Assembly (NCBI GenBank): GCA_002221725.1
Contig: NJFT01000007.1
Span: forward strand, 310,001-374,000
Length of the DNA stretch: 64,000 nucleotides
Source: Scedosporium boydii
Taxonomy: Eukaryota > Ascomycota > Sordariomycetes > Microascales > Microascaceae
Direction: 5' to 3'
The position numbers were made by a program, and so were the translations under genes. The notes under the pieces are model-generated. The model worked only from the letters and a program-made list of their open reading frames with translations, made no database searches and was not told where the DNA came from. Shown piece after piece: positions 56,449-64,000 of the stretch (positions within the stretch are counted from its first letter, which is position 1; each line of letters starts with the position of its first letter).

Positions 56449-59400
56449 ATCTGTCGTATCAAGAACAGGAAAGAGCAGGCCTGTGCTGAAGACAGAAACA
56501 GTGTGGCTCGCTCTAGGGTCAAGACAACTCTCCTTGGCGTATATTTTTTTCTCTTCTTCTTTTTTCTTTCCCTCCAAACCTAGCGTCCCAGTCTCCCACC
56601 GAGGGGGGCAGGATGCACGGCACCTTCGGGGGTCCCGATGCGATTAGTCGCCGATTTTGGCACTGAGACAAGGCTTGAGGTAGCTGTCTGGAGAAGGACA
56701 AGGACGAGCCCCAGATTTCCGAGAAGACGGCTGGAAGTGTCTCCCGTTCGTACAGGGAGGGTACAAAGTACAGCATTTTCATTACTTTTTGTTTCCCAAG
56801 GATAGCAGTTGACGATTGTCCTACCCCGACGCAACTCGATCGATTGATTACAATGAGAACAATGGCGAACAAGGGCCCCTCACGCACCACGTATTCTCCA
56901 CAGACTTCGGCTACCACACGCCTACGAAGGAGGGTGGAATGTCGCAGAAGGAGCTGCCGCATGCGATGCGCAGGATGCAGCGTGCAGTTTGTCCCTGGAT
57001 GAGTATGTGTATGTGCGGACGGCTCAAACTTGCCTTCCTAGTGATCAGCGACCAAAAAAAGAGACGCGGCGTCATCAGAGTGGGTTGGGATTAGCTTCGA
57101 CGAGTCCACCATTGGCCCATTCCCTCGGTCTTGTTTCTGCAACAGGACCGTTTTGGTCAAAAAAATAATGTCCTGCCACCGAACTGGACAAGTACTCACA
57201 CATGACAAAGTACGAAGTACACGACACCAACATCCATCCCCATGCAGAGGTGAAGCAGCAGGGTTAAAAAGAAGAAGAAAAAAAGTTCAAGGATCGACAG
57301 AATCTTACTCTGCGTGATTTTCTCCAAGGCGAAAGCCTTTAAATAAGATGTTTTTCTTGTTATTCTCCCCTTGCGTTTGCCTCCAGTGTGAGCCGCCCGA
57401 ATGCAGGCAAATCTTGCGTCTTTTATAAATAAATATAAGAACGGAGTATGTCCTTTCAAGGGTTTGGACACTCATTTCTGGAAGATTGAACCATCATATG
57501 TACTTCATCCATGTGTGACTGTGTGTATGTACATTTTGACAGAAGAAAAAGGGCAAAATAAAAAGTGCGGGTAAATTCCGAATTGGTAAAAAACGGAGAT
57601 GAGACATTACGTTGCCCACTTCATGGGGAGCCATGGTCCGCCTCCATGACACCCCATAACGGTATTCTGCAGGGGGCCAAAGCCGAGAATCGTGGGGACA
57701 TCGATCTACGGAGTACTCCAGACGGGGAAGAACGAAGTATGCGTACAGCGTTACGGAGTGGAGAGAACGGAGAGGTTGCTCCGTAATAAGCTGTTGTGGT
57801 ACGAGACGACATTTTGGCTCCGACCAGGACAAGGCTTCCTTTCGGGGGTCACAGAACGACGGGGGAGCCCAAATCGAGCAGAAGCAACAAGAACCCGGGG
57901 AAATTAGTGCCCGCCGCGTGGGTCATGGGGGCGCCAGATGAAGTACGAGGTACGAATTTTTAGGCAGGTATGTACGAAATAGTCGTCGTACTGATCGCAG
58001 GATCATTCCGTAGCAGTCTGTTGGAGAGAACGTGGGAAGGGTGGGGGACGAGAGTATCCGGGCTAAGGAAAATCCCGCCTAGGATCTCCCCATGTCCCTC
58101 TATTTTCATACGATGACCCACCGTTAATATTGGGTAGACCTACTAAAACGTCCTGTTACGCCGGCACGCAGCGACAAGACCAACGAACATTGCAACGCAC
58201 CGGGCTCCCGCTTTTATGACCAGTAACTATTTTGGTGGCGTCGTCACAATTTGCCAGTCCACGACTTTGCAGTTTACGAAGTACAGGCTAATGTCCAGCG
58301 TAAACCGATGAGACCCAATATAGAGTCGGTGGCCCACTAGACGCATTTTCTTTCATTGATTTTTTTTTCCTTCCTATTCTTTTGCGGCTGGGAGTGGAGC
58401 GGTACCGGGCAAAGTCTCTGCAGACTGGAAGAGATGTGATGTGCAGCACACTGAACCAGATGTTACCCACATCCTCGACAAGGAGGGGGGAAAGGCTGGG
58501 TCAAATTAGCTGGATCATTGGCCCGCTGGATGCAGCCCCATGCTCACACGGGAGGTGAGTGGGTGGGTCCATGCTCCGTTCACAGACCCCGGAAACGCTG
58601 GAGGTCTCCGGGCCGTACGAAAGTACGAAAGTAAGTTTACGAGGGAAGAAGTGGTTACAAGAACGGGCCCGCCAAGGGAGTGTCAAGAGATTCACCAAGA
58701 CTGTGTTACTTTTCTCGTTGAGTTCGCTCGCGGGGTGCCAGGGTTGTAAGCATGAGTTCCTGGGGAACAGACGCGGGGGGGGTAACGTTGGCTTGATGCC
58801 TTCAGGGGGCCGATCGACATCAGCGACCTTAATTGTTTACGTTTAGTAAAGTGACACGGTGGAGATGGGAAGGCTAGAATATTCTTGTTTATGACGAACA
58901 GTGAACTGCAAAGTAATAAATTTCCCCCTTCAATTTCATTTTTGGGGGTTCCCACATCACTAGGGTTCGGTGGGATGCATGAAGCTAGTTGGTTCCGGAT
59001 TTGGCTTCGCCTGCGCCTAGCAGTCCTGCTAGCCGGGCGTAGTGTCGTATAAGCTCTTCTTGATGGCCAGTTCTGCCATGTCACGATGGAGCATCGGTCT
59101 TGACCAGCTTATTTTAGCTCGAGCTTGAAAGTAATCTACGAAGAATACACTAGCCATTACTCCTGTGAGCGTACTGCTGGCGTCTGCGCTGTTTACTTCG
59201 TGCTTTATAGGGCTAGCCATTCGGAGTCGGCGGGCAAGGGTGCCTCACATCGCGAACGTGACGTCCAGTCCAACCACGCCTCGCGAGCCTCATGTTCACC
59301 ACTTTGTAAACTAAGTACTCTGCGGAGTTGAATAACTGGATTTATAATCCTAACGTCGAGAAACTGCAGAGAAGATTAGGAAAAAGGGATCGTGGTTCTG

Positions 59401-61681
59401 GAGACCCGATCGAGGCCATGGTGGCGCGATCGACACATCTTGCTTGCAGCTGCTTCGCGCCGTATTTGTGATGTGTAGTTTAACTTCATCGACCCAAGAC
59501 CCAAGATGCAGGGAACTCCCCACAGTCCATTTACCCAAGTATCAAAATCTGGATCCTTCGGGTTCCCAGGGACGGGTTTGGAATTGAGGGCCCGGTTAGC
59601 TTGCCCGTCCTGAGCTGCATCCCTACCAGCTACAGCGTGGGGGTTTGGGGGTAGTCGTGGGATGTTCCAGGAGAATTTTGAGCGACGCACATAATATAAG
59701 CCACATGGGTCCAACAAAGGAGGTTTTCGCTGAACGGAGACGGTAGGTACACTCGAATCGATTGTCCCCGTAATGTCTCTCGAATCCAGCCAAGCACTTG
59801 TTGCTTTGGGTTGCAGCTGATTTCAATGCTCGACTTTGATGTCCTCGTCTGATTACCAAGCCACTTTTGAGGCTGAGATCACGTTGAGAGAAGCTGCTGC
59901 GTGACAAAATCAAGTTGTCCCAAACATCCCAAGTGCAAAAGGTCCTAATTGTTGCATTAGAACACCGAGCAGAGTCCGAAGCGCACCCGCATCGAACAAG
60001 GAAGTGCACCGATCCAAGAATACTACTCCGTACGGCTCCTTCACATAAAACTCCAAGAGGTTTGGTACCATTTGCGAGACAAGTTGGTGAGACTTGACTT
60101 AATCTTAAAAAATTTACCTCGTAGCGAATACCACGCTCTTTTCGGAGGTCCCAGAAGCCACAAGTGGCAAAAAAGGGTATCGAGGCACGCGACCTTCCCC
60201 GACTCTTCACCGTTGCCCCAGAATAAGAACCGAGACCGACAAGCCGCCTCAAATCACGAGCATGGATTCCGGCTTAACCCCCACACCCGGAGCAGCATAA
60301 CAAATGAAGGCCACCGAGATACTTCGAAGCTAGGGCGGGCGTTTCCAGGGATCGTACGAAGTAGATTATGTCTAAAGGTACCCGCTCTTTTTTTACGGAT
60401 GGTAACATCACCGAAGAACAAAGAACATCGGGACACTCCACTAATGCCGTGGCTTCCGCGACGCACCAAGATTTCCACCATGACATCAAACTTGGGGGCG
60501 GGGCTGCCGACGTGGAGATGGAAATGCATGTGGAACTGCAAGCTGGAAGGATCCGTCATGGACTTTCCACTTTGAGTTGACTTACATACGCATACAAGTA
60601 TCGCAAAGCATTATGCTGGCTATGAATTCTGCTTCCAGCCATAAACATATGATGGTCCGGCAATGGATTGGATTTCTGGGCTTCACATCCTGGCCACAGC
60701 GCGGAAATCATGTCTTGATTGGTGAGAACGCCAAGACTAGCAGCCAGACTAACGAAGAGAAGCTGGCCTTACATATTTTGAGGAACTCAACATTCCAATG
60801 CCGAACCTGCCTTTTTCCTCGGATAGGCAGGGCCGTGTAACCAATCGTAGATGGCCAGAGGGACATCGGTGCCTCTCTGGTGATGGATGCTTTTGAAAAA
60901 GGAAGGCATCTTGCTTCGTAAAAGCGAAAGCATCGAAGAGTGCGCAAAACACGATCTTGAGCCAAGATGATCTCATGATGAGTGCACGGGAGCACATGTC
61001 AGAAGACTAGAGCGAAGAACTAACCATCATTAGTATGGCGCTACGGTTGGCGGGCCCAGAGGTATGGTACCACGAGGTCCCGGTGCCGTGGTTGATGGTG
61101 AATAGCCATGGCACCAATCGTGCTTGTCAGCTCTGGGTCGGTTCGTGGTAAAGGCTTGAGCACGTCATGGAGAGGATAGGTCTCTTGGACCAATCTATTT
61201 TCTTTGCTTCGTCATGTTAGTAACCAAATCCGAGATGAAGATGGTAAAGAGAATATTAAACTAAAATCAGAAGTCAAGGGCATGAGACGATGGATTCGTT
61301 TCTCTCTGCCGGTTATCGTAATAGGGTCACTCAATCTCCGACCATGACCTCTGACCAGAGCCTAATGGTGCGCTAACCCATGCGGTTGCACAGGGGAAGC
61401 TTGATTATATGAATGGAAATCATACCATCAAGCAGCATTGAAAGTAAAAGATTACCAGCGCATTCGCGGTGTGGGCTTCATGTCCAAGGATCACGACGAT
61501 CCCGCCCAGCCCCTACTTCGCAAACGGCATTTGTCGAATTACCGAACGATGGCCATTCCCCAAAAGTCTAGGGAAATAGAAATCCGTAGGTATTATTCAA
61601 GCAAAGAAGAAGTCTCCATGTGCTAGGAATTTCGGTTTCACATACCGCACCATACACTTTACTGTCTCCATCCCACGAGTG

Positions 61682-62586
61682 TCAGGGAAAACAGCTAACT
61701 TGGGCGAGGCCATTCACTGCATCAGGACGATCTCCATAATATCCCTGTGTGTACGTACGTTGGACTACCCTTTCTCGAAATAGGCCTGGGGTCTGAACAT
61801 TGGAAAGGGGCCGTCTCTTCAAGGCTCTAGCACCATGATGTCCGCAGTCGACTCGAGCTACCCTTCGGATGCGGAAATTAGCCCCGACCAGAACTCCGTC
61901 ACGCCGCTCCAGAAAGGCTGTCACACTACGAAATCTTCTAATCCTTCTTTCGGGTAGATGGTAGGTTGTATCAAACTTTGGCGGGCGCCTGGCAGCATTT
62001 CGTGCTCTATACTTCAGAAATCCGCCGCGACGAGGTATCCACGAGTTTCAAGCTGTCTCACCTTCCTTGAGTATGCAGGAGTTGTATGACTTTAACCCAA
62101 TCTTGCTGCTTTTGTTCATGTGTCAACTGAGTCCATCTAGCTTCGACCCCTTTCAGGATGCGCTTCACGAGTAATTCTAACGAAGCTTTGTTAGTTACCA
62201 CAGGAGCAAAGTGCCGGATATCCCCATGAGACTAAAGCGCTCCTTGTATATGAGTGTGAGACGAAGACGGGCTTGCATCATACCTCGAAAACGCCATTCT
62301 CCTTCAGAGAAACGAGTGCATGCACGGCCGACGCTTCATGGTTTATATTGACCTCAACATCCTCGGTACTATGAGGAACTATAACGATAGCCCATCGAGG
62401 TGGAGATATAAACGCTAGTGCCACAGATAAACATTCTTCACAAACTTGCCCGGAATCGATGTGTGGGCGTGTAGGTTGAAGGGAAACTGCCGAAGTTTCG
62501 GCCCCGGGCAGCGATTCAACCTTTGATAACGCTATAAGAAAATCACGGGGAACTGGTTGTTGACACGTCTTGGATGCTTGAGTTGC
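61682..62586 (-). CDS. Candidate spliced gene of unknown family, 5' end missing
   Basis: Three open minus-strand blocks can be joined in frame through GT-AG junctions: 62284-62586 (101 codons), 62062-62162, and 61988 to a stop at 61682; introns of 121 and 73 bp, the first with CTAAC. The combined 236 residues include CEECLSVALAFISPPRW, HALVSLKENGVFE and RPPKFDTTYHLPERR across junctions. No start codon lies in the first block, so an upstream exon would be required. I chose the acceptors to keep the frame, which weakens the case. No family is recognised. Confidence 0.25.
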
Positions 62587-63768
62587 TCAGTAGCCCCCCT
62601 TCTTGAATTAGCAACGCGGCGCAAGGTGGCGGCGTGGAACTCGTTCAGGTCAAACCGAGTCGGAGAAGAAAAGGGACGGATCAAATGGGGAGAGTGGCTA
62701 ACAAAGGCGCACAATCTTTTTGCGAGTGGGACCTCTTTAATCCATGAACTCCTTCGAGGCACTTGACAATGTCCTGTTTTCCTAAATAGCTTTCAGTAGG
62801 TTATCTTTTCGAACCGCGCTTGCTTGCCAGTATTTTATTATTATTATTATTATGCCCGAGCGTTGTGATAACGTTGGCGTTAGACTTTCGACGGGTCTAA
62901 TAGATCTGCGCCGGTGAAATACTACGGGGCATTCTCGAAGCAGATTCCACATTTTAGCGCTCATATCATTTAAAGCCGCGCGATCTCGATTTCTGTACTG
63001 ATACACTTGACAGATCTGAGTCGCATTCCCAATCTGAGAGATAGGGGGCCGAGACATTCTTGGTGGAGACTCTGACTGGGACCATCCACCGACGGGACAA
63101 AATCTCCGGCCGAGAGGATTACTATTTGAGGCGTCCAAAATGGCTCAAGAGATGCGGAACGATACAATGGCGCCTGGACTGATTTTTCGATCTGTGAGGA
63201 TGCCCTCTCGCCTCGATGCTTTTGATATCGATGACTTTCGGAGCCTCAACGGGATGTCGGAGAATTCCCGGTGAGCACATGCCAGAAGAAACTTGAGTCG
63301 GTGAAGATTCCCCGCTGTTTAGCCGGGATTAATGAATCCTCTGCCTGCACTAATTAACTACCACCCAGCAACGGCAGCGAGCGGTTATACTCTTGTGGAG
63401 CACGAGGAACGGGTCCAGTGCCTGAAAGTGACGTCGGATAGAGTGTGACCCCCCACAACCAACACAAATTTCCACGCCTGGAATTGATTGTACTCACGTA
63501 CCTCTGGTTTGGTGCAAGTGACCCATCCCCCATCGATCCCTTCCACTTCCCGAGCAGATCCAGAACCAACAACCCTACTTCCTCCTTGCACAATGTGATT
63601 TTTTCCACCGAGTCACTTAAAGTCTTGCCTTCTAGTGTCATATGCCTTCTTTTTTTATATTATTTCCTTGCTTTGAACTGGCTGCATCTTCCCGGGAACC
63701 TCTTCCGGGAATTCACACGACGCCTCGAACCGCGAGTATTTGTTACCATTCGACCGAGCCTGCCCGCG

Positions 63769-64000
63769 ATGGCACCAACCAAGTCGAGGAACACCCACGA
63801 AGACAAGTCTGACGGAAAAGACAAGGATAAAAGTAATGTTTCGAATGGAACCCATTCTAGCACCAAGATGCGTCGTGGGGCTAGTCAGGCAAACCACGCC
63901 CGCGATCAAGCTGCCGCCGTGCCTCCACCCGCACCTGTGGTCACTCAAGAACCCCCCGCAGTAAGTCAAAGAGCGATCGCGCGACCCTTTCACACTTATA
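63769..64000 (+). CDS. 5' end of an unidentified gene, partial at right edge
   Basis: Exon 1 runs from the ATG at 63769 to 63960 (64 codons) and ends at a GTAAGT donor; the intron continues off the window. The visible protein start is charged and disordered: MAPTKSRNTHEDKSDGKDKD, then STKMRRGASQ and a Pro/Val-rich end (PPPAPVVTQEPPA). A CT-rich leader precedes it. The style resembles N-termini of fungal nuclear proteins such as Sap30-like histone-deacetylase subunits, but that is a weak impression and no domain is visible. Confidence 0.6.
   Translation, partial: MAPTKSRNTHEDKSDGKDKDKSNVSNGTHSSTKMRRGASQANHARDQAAAVPPPAPVVTQEPPAVSQRAIARPFHTY

Larger units (their letters stand above)
54374..63768. 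other. 9.4-kb gene-poor region
   Basis: No gene of known family is visible on either strand. It contains TACGAAGTA copies (57211, 58275, 60355) and TACGGAGTA copies (57717, 60024), a (TTA)n run near 62834-62853, and two unrecognised coding-like stretches listed separately. By chance several open frames of about 100 codons are expected in a region of this size, so unsupported ORFs are left out. The first few hundred bases are the promoter of the transcription factor. Confidence 0.55.

Noticed and set aside
59623..60252. 209-codon minus-strand open frame
   Set aside because: It starts from TTG, has an odd Ser/Arg/Cys composition and no recognisable motif. It is long enough to note but not to call without transcripts.
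2340..64000. Secondary-metabolite cluster, intact transposon or drive element
   Set aside because: No PKS, NRPS, terpene synthase, transposase, reverse transcriptase or long terminal repeat pair could be recognised on either strand.

Overview
The window reads as a gene-dense stretch of a filamentous ascomycete (Pezizomycotina) genome. The genes have short GT-AG introns (about 50-200 bp) with CTAAC-type branch sites, long CT-rich leaders and single transcription units. The protein families are typical of moulds: a FOX2 multifunctional beta-oxidation protein, a GPI-anchored GH16 glucanase, a C2H2 plus fungal_trans regulator, and an OPT transporter. The exact species cannot be fixed from sequence alone; Sordariomycetes is my best guess.

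Layout. 1-2.3 kb: OPT-family transporter (minus, running off the left edge). 2.3-8.2 kb: gene-poor, with decayed coding-like fragments. 8.2-15.7 kb: three plus-strand genes, 5-formyltetrahydrofolate cyclo-ligase, the nuclear import receptor Mtr10 and a GNAT acetyltransferase. 17.8-19.4 kb: Ecm11-domain protein. 20.2-21.4 kb: Tda10-type P-loop kinase (minus). 23.0-26.6 kb: FOX2 in ten exons. 27.2-29.2 kb: membrane RBR ubiquitin ligase (minus). 31.1-31.9 kb: small Cys-rich GPI protein (minus). 34.3-36.8 kb: ABC-F ATPase (minus). 37.9-40.2 kb: GH16 glucanase with repetitive stalk (minus). 41.8-43.1 kb: PEX12 (minus), divergent from a hotdog thioesterase at 44.0-44.6 kb. 45.2-47.4 kb: F-box protein (minus). 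51.0-54.4 kb: C2H2/fungal_trans transcription factor (minus). 54.4-63.8 kb: a 9.4-kb gene-poor stretch. 63.8 kb: first exon of a gene running off the right edge.

Functional themes. Peroxisomal fatty-acid metabolism recurs: FOX2, PEX12, and a thioesterase sharing a promoter with PEX12. CCTCGG/CCGAGG hexamers, the core of the fungal fatty-acid response element, lie upstream of both FOX2 and the PEX12/thioesterase pair. Cell-surface functions (GH16, GPI protein, OPT) form a second theme. I see no biosynthetic cluster, no CRISPR and no intact transposon.

The most unusual signal is not a gene. The nonamer TACGAAGTA (at least 12 exact copies, about 0.5 expected) and its relative TACGGAGTA (at least 5 copies) are scattered only through non-coding DNA, once as a perfect 20-bp palindrome. 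Exon boundaries were worked out by hand from splice signals and frame continuity; all listed multi-exon models keep frame across every junction.
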